From positions 68,172-132,171 of the forward strand of contig BMAT01004631.1 in the NCBI GenBank assembly GCA_019649035.1: DNA of 64,000 nt. Reading direction: 5' to 3'. Below the pieces are notes generated by a model. That model saw only the letters and a list, made by a program, of their open reading frames with translations, was not told where the DNA came from and made no database searches. Shown in pieces: positions 54,674 to 63,210 of the stretch. The translations under genes and the position numbers were made by a program. The stretch's first letter is position 1. Each line of letters opens with the position of its first letter. Origin of the DNA: Elysia marginata (Eukaryota; Mollusca; Gastropoda; Plakobranchidae).

Positions 54674-55491
54674 TGCTCATCAACTGTACCGGAAAGCTTA
54701 TTGATCTAAGTACTCCCAAAATAATGGGCGTGCTTAACCTCACTCCAGATTCTTTCTATGACGGAGGTAAATATAAAAACGATAAAGATGTGCTTTTAGA
54801 GGTGGAAAAAATGCTCGTAGAGGGTGCCACATTTATAGACATTGGGGGGCAGAGTACCCGGCCGGGCTCTTCGTTGGTGGATGAAAATGACGAATTGCGA
54901 AGAGTTCTTCCAAAACTTGAAATTATTTTTGGGGAGTTTGCAGACATCAATATTTCTATAGACACCTTTTACCCAAGGGTCGCAAAAGAAACTTTAGAGA
55001 TGGGAGTAGGAATAATAAATGATATTTCAGGGGGTAATGAGATTATGTATGATATTGTCTCAGAATATCAGGCTGTTTATATACTGACGCATATGCCAAA
55101 TGATATAAGTCAAATGCACAATCCTGTAAACTATAAAGATATTATTTCTGATATGTCTCTTTATTTTTCTAATCTTTTCAAGATTCTCAACAAAAAGGGA
55201 GTGAATGATGTAATTGTAGATCCTGGTTTTGGATTTTCAAAGGACATCACCCAAAACTTTTTTGTTCTCAAAAATCTAGATACTCTAAAAAGACTTGTAA
55301 AAGCACCTCTAATAGCGGGTATATCGAGAAAGTCTATGATATTTAAAACTCTAAATTGTACCCCAAAAGAAGCACTAAATGGGACAAGCTGTCTTAACAC
55401 TCTAGCACTTATCAAAGGGGCAAATGTCATAAGGGTTCATGATGTGAAAGAAGCAAGAGAAGTTATTGAATTAACATCTAAAATCTTGTGA
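54673..55491 (+). CDS. folP: Dihydropteroate synthase
   Basis: FolP joins p-aminobenzoate to the pterin pyrophosphate in folate synthesis and is the sulfonamide target. Its 272 residues include KIMGVLNLTPDSFYDGGKYK (about 16-35), FIDIGGQSTRPGSSLV, VGIINDISGGNE, VNDVIVDPGFGFSKDITQNF and IAGISRKSMIFK. The start is ATG, overlapping the MerR stop (TAATG); the end overlaps the polyprenyl synthase start. The folK gene of the same pathway lies at the right edge of the window. Confidence 0.96.
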   Translation: MLINCTGKLIDLSTPKIMGVLNLTPDSFYDGGKYKNDKDVLLEVEKMLVEGATFIDIGGQSTRPGSSLVDENDELRRVLPKLEIIFGEFADINISIDTFYPRVAKETLEMGVGIINDISGGNEIMYDIVSEYQAVYILTHMPNDISQMHNPVNYKDIISDMSLYFSNLFKILNKKGVNDVIVDPGFGFSKDITQNFFVLKNLDTLKRLVKAPLIAGISRKSMIFKTLNCTPKEALNGTSCLNTLALIKGANVIRVHDVKEAREVIELTSKIL

Positions 55492-56462
55492 TACACAAAT
55501 ACAAGTCTCTTTTTGAATCGCATTTAGATACTTATTTGACTAATCTTGATGTCAATGAGAACCTTTCTCGGATCATTAAATATTCCCTAGATAATGTTGG
55601 TAAGAGGTTAAGACCCATATTGCTATTACTTTCATCAGAAATATTCTCGGGATATGTCAAGCCTGCTTTAGATGCCTCTTTGGCATTGGAGATATTTCAT
55701 AATTTCACTTTGGTACATGATGATATGATGGACAATGCCCCGCTAAGGAGGGGAAAGGAGACGGTTTATAAAAAATGGGGAGTGAATGTTGCAATACTTT
55801 CCGGAGATATGATGAGTATTCTAGCCTACCAACTTTTTGAGAAATACGATTTAGAATTATCAACTAGGTTGTTGGCTGATTTTTCTAAAATGGGAATAGA
55901 AATTTGTGAGGGGCAACAAATGGATATGGATTTTGAAACCTTGCACGAAGTACCCTATACGCACTATCTGGAAATGATCAGAAAGAAAACGGCTATAATG
56001 CCTGCAATGGCTATGAAAATGGGTGCTATGATTGGAAAAAATCAGACAGGGGAAACAGAACAAATGGCATATGATTTTGGTTTGAATATCGGAATGGCTT
56101 TTCAATTACAGGATGATTATTTAGATGTTTTTGGGCATAAAATTCAGACAGGAAAGCTTGTTGGAGGGGATATTTTGGCAAATAAAAAAACGGCACTTTA
56201 CATAAGGGCATTAGATAATTTGGACGACTTGAGTAGAGGGGAGTTAAAATCTCTTTATGCGTCCTCATCTTCTAAGTATAGTTTAAAAGTAGAAAAAGTC
56301 ATAGACCTTTATGAGAAGTCTAATGCAAAAGCTCTCGTGAAAGACGATATTGACAAGTATACGCGTAACGCGTATAATATATTAGAGCAATTAGACATTG
56401 AGGAAGATAAAAAGAAAATCTTCTACAAACTGGGAAGGTCGCTGGTATCAAGGCAAAAGTAA
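55488..56462 (+). CDS. Polyprenyl diphosphate synthase
   Basis: This trans-isoprenyl diphosphate synthase has 324 residues. The first aspartate-rich motif is LVHDDMMDNAPLRRGKETVY (about 75-94) and the second LQDDYLDVFG (about 205-214). The family spans farnesyl, geranylgeranyl and longer products. The residues before the first motif (IFHNFTLVHDDMMD) fit a short- to medium-chain enzyme, but chain length is not certain. It begins with a GTG that overlaps the folP stop, so translation is coupled. It converges on fabI with a 32-base spacer. Confidence 0.92.
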   Translation: MIHKYKSLFESHLDTYLTNLDVNENLSRIIKYSLDNVGKRLRPILLLLSSEIFSGYVKPALDASLALEIFHNFTLVHDDMMDNAPLRRGKETVYKKWGVNVAILSGDMMSILAYQLFEKYDLELSTRLLADFSKMGIEICEGQQMDMDFETLHEVPYTHYLEMIRKKTAIMPAMAMKMGAMIGKNQTGETEQMAYDFGLNIGMAFQLQDDYLDVFGHKIQTGKLVGGDILANKKTALYIRALDNLDDLSRGELKSLYASSSSKYSLKVEKVIDLYEKSNAKALVKDDIDKYTRNAYNILEQLDIEEDKKKIFYKLGRSLVSRQK

Positions 56463-56494
56463 TATGGTAGTAATCCATGAGGTTATTTTATAGA

Positions 56495-57307
56495 TTAGTC
56501 TTCAAATTTTTCAATGACTTCATCGGTAACGCCACTATTGGAAAAACCACCGTCGTGGTAGAGGTTTTGCATGGTTACCTTTTTCGTAAGGTCAGAAAAA
56601 AGAGTAACGATGTAGTTGGCACATTCCAAGCCGGTAGCATTCCCTAAGGGCGACATTTTTTCAGCGTAGGATAAAAAACCCGCAAACCCTTTAATCCCTT
56701 TCCCCGCAGTAGTAGGGGTTGGAGACTGCGAAATTGTGTTTATTCTCACATTTTTTTCTTTTCCCAAGAAGTACCCAAAACTTCTAGCGATAGACTCCAA
56801 ATAGGCTTTATTGTCTGCCATATCATTATAGTCAGGAAAAGTGCGTTGTGCCGCAATATAGGTAAGTGCCAAGATACTTCCCCATTGATTCATCGCATCA
56901 TTTTTATGTAGGGTCTGGCAAACTTTGTGAAACGACAAGGCCGAAACATCCCAGCCCTTTTGCGTAAAATCGTAATTTTGTGCCGTGTAACTGTTGCCCT
57001 TTCTCACATTTACAGACATCCCGATGGAGTGTAAGACGAAGTCTATTTTTCCTCCTAACATGCTCACAGAACCTTCAACAAGTTTTTGAAGATCTTCTAA
57101 ATTGGTCGCATCTGCAGGTATAATTTCAGAATTCGTTTTTATAGAGAGCTTTTTTATCTCGCCCATTCTCATGGCAATGGGAGCATTGGTTAGTACAAAC
57201 TCACCCCCTTCTTCGTGTACTCTTTCAGCGACTTTCCAAGCGATAGACTGCTCATCCAAGGCTCCAAAAATAATACCTCTCTTACCCTTTAATAGATTAT
57301 AGTTCAT
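56495..57307 (-). CDS. fabI: Enoyl-[acyl-carrier-protein] reductase FabI
   Basis: FabI is the NADH-dependent last step of each fatty-acid elongation cycle. Its 270 residues from MNYNLLKGKRGIIFGALDEQ carry the nucleotide-binding GALDEQSIAWKVAERVHEEG and the conserved LHSIGMSVNVRKGNSY; the active-site tyrosine-lysine region is DYNDMADNKAYLESIARSFG. The frame runs seven codons further to a TTG at 57328, but that TTG sits inside a perfect -7 promoter box (57326-57333), so the ATG at 57307 is chosen. Confidence 0.96.
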   Translation of the reverse strand: MNYNLLKGKRGIIFGALDEQSIAWKVAERVHEEGGEFVLTNAPIAMRMGEIKKLSIKTNSEIIPADATNLEDLQKLVEGSVSMLGGKIDFVLHSIGMSVNVRKGNSYTAQNYDFTQKGWDVSALSFHKVCQTLHKNDAMNQWGSILALTYIAAQRTFPDYNDMADNKAYLESIARSFGYFLGKEKNVRINTISQSPTPTTAGKGIKGFAGFLSYAEKMSPLGNATGLECANYIVTLFSDLTKKVTMQNLYHDGGFSNSGVTDEVIEKFED

Positions 57308-57325
57308 AGTACAACTTCTTTTTTG

Positions 57326-57333
57326 CAAATATA
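57326..57333 (-). promoter_or_regulatory. -7 box of fabI
   Basis: The minus strand reads TATATTTG, a full match. Predicted transcription start is near 57319, about 12 bases before the ATG. No TTTG is seen at -33. Confidence 0.5.
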
Positions 57334-57402
57334 TGATTTATTGACTTTTTAATTATTCATACAGAAAAATAATACATTTTTTTTTTCGTAAATATAAAAT
57401 GA

Positions 57403-57410
57403 TATATTTG
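57403..57410 (+). promoter_or_regulatory. -7 box of the lipoprotein gene at 57.4 kb
   Basis: TATATTTG, a full match to TAnnTTTG, ends 16 bases before the ATG at 57427. A -33 TTTG is not clear (a T-run with TTCG lies at about the right distance). Confidence 0.5.
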
Positions 57411-57426
57411 CAAAAAAAAATAAATT

Positions 57427-57990
57427 ATGACTAGAAAATTATATTTAATCGCTTTGACTTTATTATTTACTTTTTGTAGCAAAGAAGACCCAGAAAAAGT
57501 CAATGAACAAGAACTTATTACCAATTTGACTTATACCCTTACACCCAAAGGTGGGGGTAGTAAAGTCAAATTTACTTGGGAAGACTTAGACGGAGAGGGG
57601 GGAAAAGATCCTGTTATTAGCAAGTCTAATATATTAAAGGCAAATAAAACTTATAAGGGGGTTATAGTGCTATTAAATAAACAAGAAACCCCTGAAGAAA
57701 ATGTTACGGAAAAAGATATAAAGAAAGAAAAGGAGGGGCATCAGTTTTTCTTTAAAATTGATGAGAGTTTGCCTAATTTCACAATATCTTATAAAGATAA
57801 AGATAGTAACGGAAGGCCTTTAGGTATAGAGACTGAACTAAAAACAGGTGACGAAGGTACTGGGAAATTAAAAATTACCTTGAGGCATGAGCCTAATAAA
57901 TCTGCTGAGGGAGTCAATTTAGGAAAGATTGAAAATGCCGGGGGCGCCACAGATATAGAAGTTACTTTTGACATAGAAGTTAAAAAATAG
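57427..57990 (+). CDS. Lipoprotein paired with a TonB-dependent receptor
   Basis: This 187-residue predicted lipoprotein has a signal ending in a lipobox-like LLFTFC (Cys about 17). The mature part is acidic and lysine-rich with a beta-rich pattern: NLTYTLTPKGGGSKVKFTWE, GHQFFFKIDESLPNFTISYK, DSNGRPLGIETELKTGDEGT and GKLKITLRHEPNKSAEGV. I do not recall a functional assignment, but proteins of this kind lie next to TonB-dependent receptors in many Bacteroidota and might capture the receptor's ligand. It is 77 bases upstream of the receptor gene. Confidence 0.8.
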   Translation: MTRKLYLIALTLLFTFCSKEDPEKVNEQELITNLTYTLTPKGGGSKVKFTWEDLDGEGGKDPVISKSNILKANKTYKGVIVLLNKQETPEENVTEKDIKKEKEGHQFFFKIDESLPNFTISYKDKDSNGRPLGIETELKTGDEGTGKLKITLRHEPNKSAEGVNLGKIENAGGATDIEVTFDIEVKK

Positions 57991-58067
57991 GGAGAGTATT
58001 ATAATATTTTATTATCTTACTAAAATAATACCATTAGGATTGTTGGTGTCCAAAAGTGGTATAGCCG

Positions 58068-60380
58068 TTGAATAGAGTATCGTATTTTCTTATCTTACTG
58101 ATACCATTATACACCTTTTCACAATCTGTTTGTGATAGGAGCGTATCGGGTAGGGTTACAGATAAAAGTACCGGGCTTCCTGTATCAGATGCCCTCCTGA
58201 GAATTGAAGGTGGAGGGCAATATACGGTAACAGACTCTACGGGTCAGTTTAAGGTAGGGAATTTGTGTCAAAAAGCTTATCATTTGTTGATAACTCGCAT
58301 GGGTTCTGATCCGAAACGCGTACTTATAGATTTAGAGATTCCCATTAAGTTTTTAGAGTTGGAACTGTTGCACTCTGAAGAGCATTTGGGGACTGTTGTT
58401 CTGACGGGAGAGGCTTATAAGGTAGCAGTAGAAAAGCAAGAGACTGTTAATGCGAAAGGCATACAAAATAATGCGAACAAGTCTTTTTCGGATATCTTAG
58501 AGTGGGTTTCTGGGGTTAGTGTCTTGAAGACAGGAACGGGGATTTCCAAGCCCATTATACAAGGGCTTTACGGAAATAGGATTACCATTTTAAACAATGA
58601 AGTTGCCCAAAGTGGGCAGCGATGGGGAAATGACCACAGTCCCGAGATAGACCCTTTATCTGTAGAAAAAATTACAGTTATAAAGGGTGTTGGGGCTTTG
58701 GAATACCCTGGTTCTCACTTGGGTGGTGTTATTTTGACAGAGCCAAAAGATCTTGCTGAAGATTTACATTTGCACTTTAGAGCCTCTTACTTTTTAGAGT
58801 CAAATGGAGTTAAAAATGGAGCGAATTTTCAGATAGGACATAAAGGTAAAACAGCATCTTGGGGCCTTAGCGCTACAGCCAAAAAAGGAGGGGATAGGTG
58901 TACCCCAAAATACTTTCTCAAAAATACAGGATCCGAAGAACTTAATTTTTCCTTTCAATTAGAAAAGGACATTTCCAAAAAATGGATAGCAAACCTATAT
59001 TTCAGCTCATTTAATAGCAAAATAGGAATCCTCAGAGGGGCTCATATTGGTAACACGACAGATCTGTTTTTGGCCTACGAAAGAAGTGTGCCTTTTTTTA
59101 CCGAAGATAAAAGAAGTTTTGACATAGCCGCGCCAAAGCAAGAGGTACATCACCATTTATTGAAGTTAAAGTCGAAGTATACGCTTTCAGAAAATCAGTA
59201 TTTATCTTTTTACATAGCCGGTCAGATGAACAAACGACATGAGTTTGACATAAGGCGAGGTGGCAGGTCAGAGAAGCCAGCGCTTAGTTTAGTACAATTA
59301 AACTATTCTTTTGAGGGAAAGTACTTTTATGAATTTAGAAACGGGCGTACCTTAAAGGTAGGTCTGCAAGGCGATTATACAGATAATACCAACAATAATT
59401 CAAAAACAGGGGTGCTCCCCCTTATACCAGACTATGCATCAGGAAAGATAACCGCGTTTATGATTTTAAATAAATCTTTTGGAAAAGGATTGCTGGAGCT
59501 TGGTGCCAGGTATGATACTACATGGTTGAACAGTGTTGTTATTTCCCGTAACAAGGGAAGGGATATAGAGCGTTATTTCAATATTTTTAATAATCTTTCT
59601 TCTTCTTTTGGTATTAGTTTTCGTCCTTATGGCAATCTGTATTTAAGTCAAAATATAGGGGTTGCGAGGCGGTGTCCAGCGATCAATGAACTCTATAGTT
59701 TTGGACTACATCAGGGGGTGAGTGGCATAGAAGAAGGGGACACATACCTACAGCCAGAGCAGTCTATAAAGGCCAGTACATCTTTAGTTTTTCATAAAAA
59801 TGATAAATTTTCAGTAGAGGTGTCGCCGTATTATCAATATTTTATTAAATATATTTTTTTAGAACCACAGAGTAAGCCTAGAATTACTATAAGAGGTGCA
59901 TTCCCCGTCTATAAATATAAGCAAACAGACGCACAGATATACGGTTTTGATGCCTCTGCCCATTATCACCTTTTTAAAAATTTGATAGCTAGTGCCACCT
60001 ACAGTTTTATAAGAGGGGATGATAAGAAAAATGACAAGCCCCTAGTTTACATGCCTCCCAATAATATTAAAGCATCTTTGAAATATACCCTCCCCGATCT
60101 GTGGGGGCTAAAACAAACAGAGGTAGAATTGGTAGATAGCTATGTCTTTAGACAATATCATTGGTTAGAAAAACAAGATTTTAAAGAACCTCCAGCAGAT
60201 TATAATTTACTCGTTCTCAGAATGGGAACCGATGTATTTTTAAACAAACTCATATTGCGATTTACCCTAAGAGCAGATAATTTGTTAAATACCGTATATA
60301 GAGACTACCTCAACAGGCAACGGTATTTTTCAGATGCAATGGGAATCAACATCATAGCGGGGGTACATATTAAATTTTGA
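58068..60380 (+). CDS. TonB-dependent outer-membrane receptor, possibly ZnuD-like
   Basis: This 770-residue receptor has a signal (VSYFLILLIPLYTFSQ), a carboxypeptidase-like N-terminal domain (about 22-110), a plug with GTGISKPIIQGLYGNRITIL and VIKGVGALEYPGSHLGGVIL, and a barrel ending in AGVHIKF. The barrel segment RHEFDIRRGGRSEKPALSLV and the motif YFYEFRNGRTLKVGLQGDYT recall ZnuD-type metal receptors, so zinc or another metal is a reasonable guess, not a demonstration. The reading frame starts at a TTG (58068); no ATG precedes the signal. It follows the lipoprotein gene closely and probably shares its transcript. Confidence 0.87.
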   Translation: MNRVSYFLILLIPLYTFSQSVCDRSVSGRVTDKSTGLPVSDALLRIEGGGQYTVTDSTGQFKVGNLCQKAYHLLITRMGSDPKRVLIDLEIPIKFLELELLHSEEHLGTVVLTGEAYKVAVEKQETVNAKGIQNNANKSFSDILEWVSGVSVLKTGTGISKPIIQGLYGNRITILNNEVAQSGQRWGNDHSPEIDPLSVEKITVIKGVGALEYPGSHLGGVILTEPKDLAEDLHLHFRASYFLESNGVKNGANFQIGHKGKTASWGLSATAKKGGDRCTPKYFLKNTGSEELNFSFQLEKDISKKWIANLYFSSFNSKIGILRGAHIGNTTDLFLAYERSVPFFTEDKRSFDIAAPKQEVHHHLLKLKSKYTLSENQYLSFYIAGQMNKRHEFDIRRGGRSEKPALSLVQLNYSFEGKYFYEFRNGRTLKVGLQGDYTDNTNNNSKTGVLPLIPDYASGKITAFMILNKSFGKGLLELGARYDTTWLNSVVISRNKGRDIERYFNIFNNLSSSFGISFRPYGNLYLSQNIGVARRCPAINELYSFGLHQGVSGIEEGDTYLQPEQSIKASTSLVFHKNDKFSVEVSPYYQYFIKYIFLEPQSKPRITIRGAFPVYKYKQTDAQIYGFDASAHYHLFKNLIASATYSFIRGDDKKNDKPLVYMPPNNIKASLKYTLPDLWGLKQTEVELVDSYVFRQYHWLEKQDFKEPPADYNLLVLRMGTDVFLNKLILRFTLRADNLLNTVYRDYLNRQRYFSDAMGINIIAGVHIKF

Positions 60381-60527
60381 AATGTTAGAAAGTGGGGAAA
60401 ACATCAGAGCTATTCCAAAGTCTTTGAACTCCACTCTATTGCCTTTATATCCAGTTTGCCAAAGCTATTATTTATGTATTTTTTTCGGTTTGTGTAATTG
60501 TTGTAACAATTCTTAGGCAACTGTATC
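60381..60527. other. Spacer downstream of the receptor gene
   Basis: No gene or RNA is recognised here. The following promoter of the hypothetical gene begins at 60528. Confidence 0.5.
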
Positions 60528-60554
60528 TTGATAGTTCCCTAGTTATTAACTTTG
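60528..60554 (+). promoter_or_regulatory. Promoter of the hypothetical membrane-protein gene
   Basis: TTG (60528-60530), 16 bases, then TAACTTTG (60547-60554). The predicted leader is about 46 bases before the ATG at 60607. Confidence 0.5.
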
Positions 60555-60606
60555 AGGGAAGTGTTTTAATGGAAGTATGAAATATTGAAAACTTGAATTA
60601 ATAATT

Positions 60607-61242
60607 ATGAGTATAGAAAGACAATTTAAGAGAATTGGAGAAATAGGCGTGGCTTTGGTCCTATGGGGGATGATTATATGGATATTTTCAAAACCTAAGC
60701 GGATACTGATTTTCTCACTAGTGTTTTTTATAATAGTATTTTCGATTAGCTCGGATTCGGCTGATACGGGGGAGACATTTTATGTAAATGTAAATACTTT
60801 AGAACTTTTAGACAAGCCTTTCGGAACCCCAAAAATGAGTTTAAAAATGAATGATTCCCTTGTATTAGTTAGGAAAATGAGTGATGATTGGATGAAAGTA
60901 GCTGTTGGTATTGATACTTTGTACTTTGAGGAAAATTTTTATAACGATAATATATTGGGATATACATATAAAATTCAGGAAACTCCCTTTTCAAAATGGA
61001 AAGCACTTAAAGGACAAAAGGCTGTGCTGAATCATCCTGATGGTTATTTTGAAACAAATAGCTCGATGGTTAAAAATGGAGATACAATAACAGTTCTATA
61101 TTATTCTGATTATGACAAGGAAATTGAGTTTAAGACTACTAATGTAGGTTCTTCTACGAAAATACCAATAGAATACCTTAAAATTAACTGGAAATCAATA
61201 TTAAAAAGATACCCTGCACTAGTAGAGAGAGATACCCTGTAG
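60607..61242 (+). CDS. Hypothetical membrane protein with SH3-like C-terminus
   Basis: I do not recognise this 211-residue protein. Two hydrophobic segments (about 13-27 and 33-49, VALVLWGMIIWIF and ILIFSLVFFIIVFSI) are followed by a soluble domain. That domain contains VNVNTLELLDKPFGTPKMSL and LVRKMSDDWMKVAVG, which looks like a bacterial SH3 domain (LLDKP followed by VLVRKMSDDWMKV) that would bind wall or envelope material. Later come KGQKAVLNHPDGYFETNSSM and IPIEYLKINWKSILKRYPAL. No neighbour suggests a function. A good promoter lies upstream, so it is probably a real gene. Confidence 0.65.
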   Translation: MSIERQFKRIGEIGVALVLWGMIIWIFSKPKRILIFSLVFFIIVFSISSDSADTGETFYVNVNTLELLDKPFGTPKMSLKMNDSLVLVRKMSDDWMKVAVGIDTLYFEENFYNDNILGYTYKIQETPFSKWKALKGQKAVLNHPDGYFETNSSMVKNGDTITVLYYSDYDKEIEFKTTNVGSSTKIPIEYLKINWKSILKRYPALVERDTL

Positions 61243-61605
61243 TGAAAGTATCACTATAATGAAATATTTAAAATCACAATTGATTAAGGTACTTTCCAAA
61301 TACCAATAATGTATTTATTTTCAGTACAAAAGCCTAAAATATTACCCATAATTAGTAAATATTTGTTTCTTATTTTAATCTTTTATTTGACTTTCTTGGT
61401 GCATTTACCTTAAATAGCCTTATTCGTTTCATATGATTCTAAATATTCCGGGGTTTTCTTGATTGTAGGATCGACTAAAATTTGGCTTTGAAGAATAGGC
61501 ATCAACAAATCCATTTATTCAAGAGTGTATGTATTCTTTAGCCGTCATTGTATTTATTGCTTTTACGGTTTTGAGTAAAGTAGAACCAACCTCTCTTGTT
61601 CCTTC
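61243..61605. other. Spacer between convergent genes
   Basis: No convincing gene or RNA. A 34-codon minus-strand frame (61410-61514; MDLLMPILQSQILVDPTIKK) reads like protein but has no recognisable partner and is reported only as a possibility. Confidence 0.5.
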
Positions 61606-62622
61606 CTATGCATATAGGTATTGGTGTGCATAATACTTAGACATGTCTCCAACCGTTGCTATTTTGGGAACGAAAGAGACGGTTTCTCCTACCAGCACTT
61701 CTTCGTACTGTATAGCGATATCCGAATTAGGATTTTTTGTTTTAATGATAATATCAAAAAATAATTTTTGGTTTTCTGGTATTTCGTAATACGATACTAC
61801 ATCAAAAGAATTAATATTACACCCTTTTGCTATCTCTTTAAGGGCTGTTAATAGGGAGAAAAACATATATTTTCTCGTTTGCTCTCTTTGGTAGTCATTG
61901 GGATAATGACCTGCCTCAAATAAAATAGTAGGTACACCCATAGAGGAAAACCTGTCCCCTGTACAGTTAATATTAAAAGTATCATCATATCTACCGATAC
62001 ACCCAGGAATAAACATTTGTAAACAATTACTTATCTTGTAAATTACATATGTTGCGATTTTCCGAGCTGGTGTGAGCGTTTTATGTAAATCTGCTGCTGG
62101 AGAAAGGAAAGAAATAATAGCATTTTTTCTATTATAACCTGCTGAAAATAATGTTCTTTGGTCATGTAAATTAAAGCAATAATTAGGTTTTAATTTAGTA
62201 AATACATCATTTAAAAATTGGCTTTCAGGTTCTTTTAATTCATTAGCATCCCGGTTAATATCCACATTATTAGCATTTAGCCTAGTAAATAAAAAACTGC
62301 CATCAGGGTTTAATTGGGGAATAAAATAGAGCGTTATATTATCTAAACACTCATTTGCAAAACCTTCTTTGGATTGCAGTAGTGAGATTATATCCGCAAG
62401 TGCCTTGGTTGTAGTACTTTCATTACCGTGCATTTGAGACCATGCCAAAATCTTAGTCCCTCCCCTCCCTATTTTATAACACCTAATACTTCTGCCCTGT
62501 ACAGATATACCCTCTAAATAAACTTCGCACTCTGTAAACTGTCCATCAAGCTTATGAGGCGGGAAATACCTACCAAAAATAGACTTTACACGGTATTTGG
62601 AATATAACTGTTTTAAGTCCAT
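61606..62622 (-). CDS. M14-family zinc carboxypeptidase
   Basis: This predicted metallocarboxypeptidase has 338 residues from the ATG MDLKQLYSKYRVKSIFGRYF. Zinc ligands are visible: H and E in ILAWSQMHGNESTTTKALAD and a later histidine in YCFNLHDQRTLFSAG. The catalytic glutamate lies in FEAGHYPNDYQREQ. No signal peptide is seen, so it is probably cytoplasmic, and the substrate is unknown. The frame begins eight codons earlier at a TTG (62646), but a -7 box at 62644-62651 overlaps that region and favours the ATG. It is divergent from the XRE regulator across about 220 bases. Confidence 0.92.
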   Translation of the reverse strand: MDLKQLYSKYRVKSIFGRYFPPHKLDGQFTECEVYLEGISVQGRSIRCYKIGRGGTKILAWSQMHGNESTTTKALADIISLLQSKEGFANECLDNITLYFIPQLNPDGSFLFTRLNANNVDINRDANELKEPESQFLNDVFTKLKPNYCFNLHDQRTLFSAGYNRKNAIISFLSPAADLHKTLTPARKIATYVIYKISNCLQMFIPGCIGRYDDTFNINCTGDRFSSMGVPTILFEAGHYPNDYQREQTRKYMFFSLLTALKEIAKGCNINSFDVVSYYEIPENQKLFFDIIIKTKNPNSDIAIQYEEVLVGETVSFVPKIATVGDMSKYYAHQYLYA

Positions 62623-62643
62623 CACCTTAAAATAACCTCTAAG

Positions 62644-62651
62644 CAAAAGTA
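62644..62651 (-). promoter_or_regulatory. -7 box of the M14 carboxypeptidase gene
   Basis: The minus strand reads TACTTTTG, a full match to TAnnTTTG. Predicted transcription start is near 62637, about 15 bases before the ATG at 62622. Confidence 0.5.
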
Positions 62652-62689
62652 AGGATAGTACAGAACTTAAAGTATTTTTTACATTTATA

Positions 62690-62699
62690 ACTTTTGTAA
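62690..62699. promoter_or_regulatory. Possible regulator site, outer copy
   Basis: ACTTTTGTAA is the exact reverse complement of the TTACAAAAGT copy at 62801-62810. It lies between the divergent M14 and XRE genes, nearer the M14 promoter. Confidence 0.4.
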
Positions 62700-62800
62700 T
62701 TCAATAAAAATAATAGTCTAATTAATTTGTAATCAAACTTTTAAAATAAATGATGTAAACTATAATCTAGGGAAGTATCCTTAAAACAAATTCATGTATG

Positions 62801-62836
62801 TTACAAAAGTAAACAGTTTGTTTTTTAACTTTGTAA
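62801..62836. promoter_or_regulatory. Possible operator of the XRE gene
   Basis: TTACAAAAGTAA (62801-62812) is itself a palindrome with four central A bases. It pairs with ACTTTGTAA (62828-62836) as an imperfect inverted repeat that brackets the XRE promoter. This is the layout expected of a self-repressing helix-turn-helix regulator. Confidence 0.45.
62826..62833 (+). promoter_or_regulatory. -7 box of the XRE regulator gene
   Basis: TAACTTTG matches TAnnTTTG and ends 8 bases before the ATG at 62842, so the transcript would be nearly leaderless. It overlaps the inner operator half-site. Confidence 0.5.
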
Positions 62837-62841
62837 ATACT

Positions 62842-63210
62842 ATGGATAAATATGTGTTTAGAAACCGGATTCAACAAGTAATGTCTTATTTAGACTTATC
62901 CGCCAGTGAATTTGCTGACAAGATAGGGGTTCAGAGGTCTGCTATATCCCATATTCTATCGGAGAGGAATAATCCCAGTTTGAGTTTTGTTCTTAAAATA
63001 ATTGATACTTTTGATGACATCAGTTTGTATTGGTTAGTCAAGGGTGAGGGAGAGATGATTTTAAAAAAATCTGCCCCCCCCTCCCCTCTTGTTAAGGAGG
63101 ATATTCTAGAGTTGAAAAGCGATGAAAAAACGAAACCTTTGGAGAAAAAAGGTATTGAAAGGGTTGTCATTCTTTACTCTGATAAGAGTTTTGAAACCTA
63201 TGAGCAATAG
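62842..63210 (+). CDS. XRE-family helix-turn-helix regulator
   Basis: This 122-residue protein begins at MDKYVFRNRIQQVMSYLDLS. The HTH_3 domain (about 6-62) has the recognition region SASEFADKIGVQRSAISHIL and the following LSFVLKIIDTFDDISLYWLV, as in other flavobacterial XRE proteins. The C-terminal half (EMILKKSAPPSPLVKEDILE) is proline- and lysine-rich, with no ligand domain. A run of eight C bases (63074-63081) lies in this half. Upstream half-sites and the promoter suggest autoregulation. The gene overlaps the next by 11 bases. Confidence 0.87.
   Translation: MDKYVFRNRIQQVMSYLDLSASEFADKIGVQRSAISHILSERNNPSLSFVLKIIDTFDDISLYWLVKGEGEMILKKSAPPSPLVKEDILELKSDEKTKPLEKKGIERVVILYSDKSFETYEQ

Noticed and set aside
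61410-61514. Small gene of 34 codons on the minus strand
   Set aside because: It has an ATG and a plausible composition, but no promoter, no homologue known to me and no conserved context.
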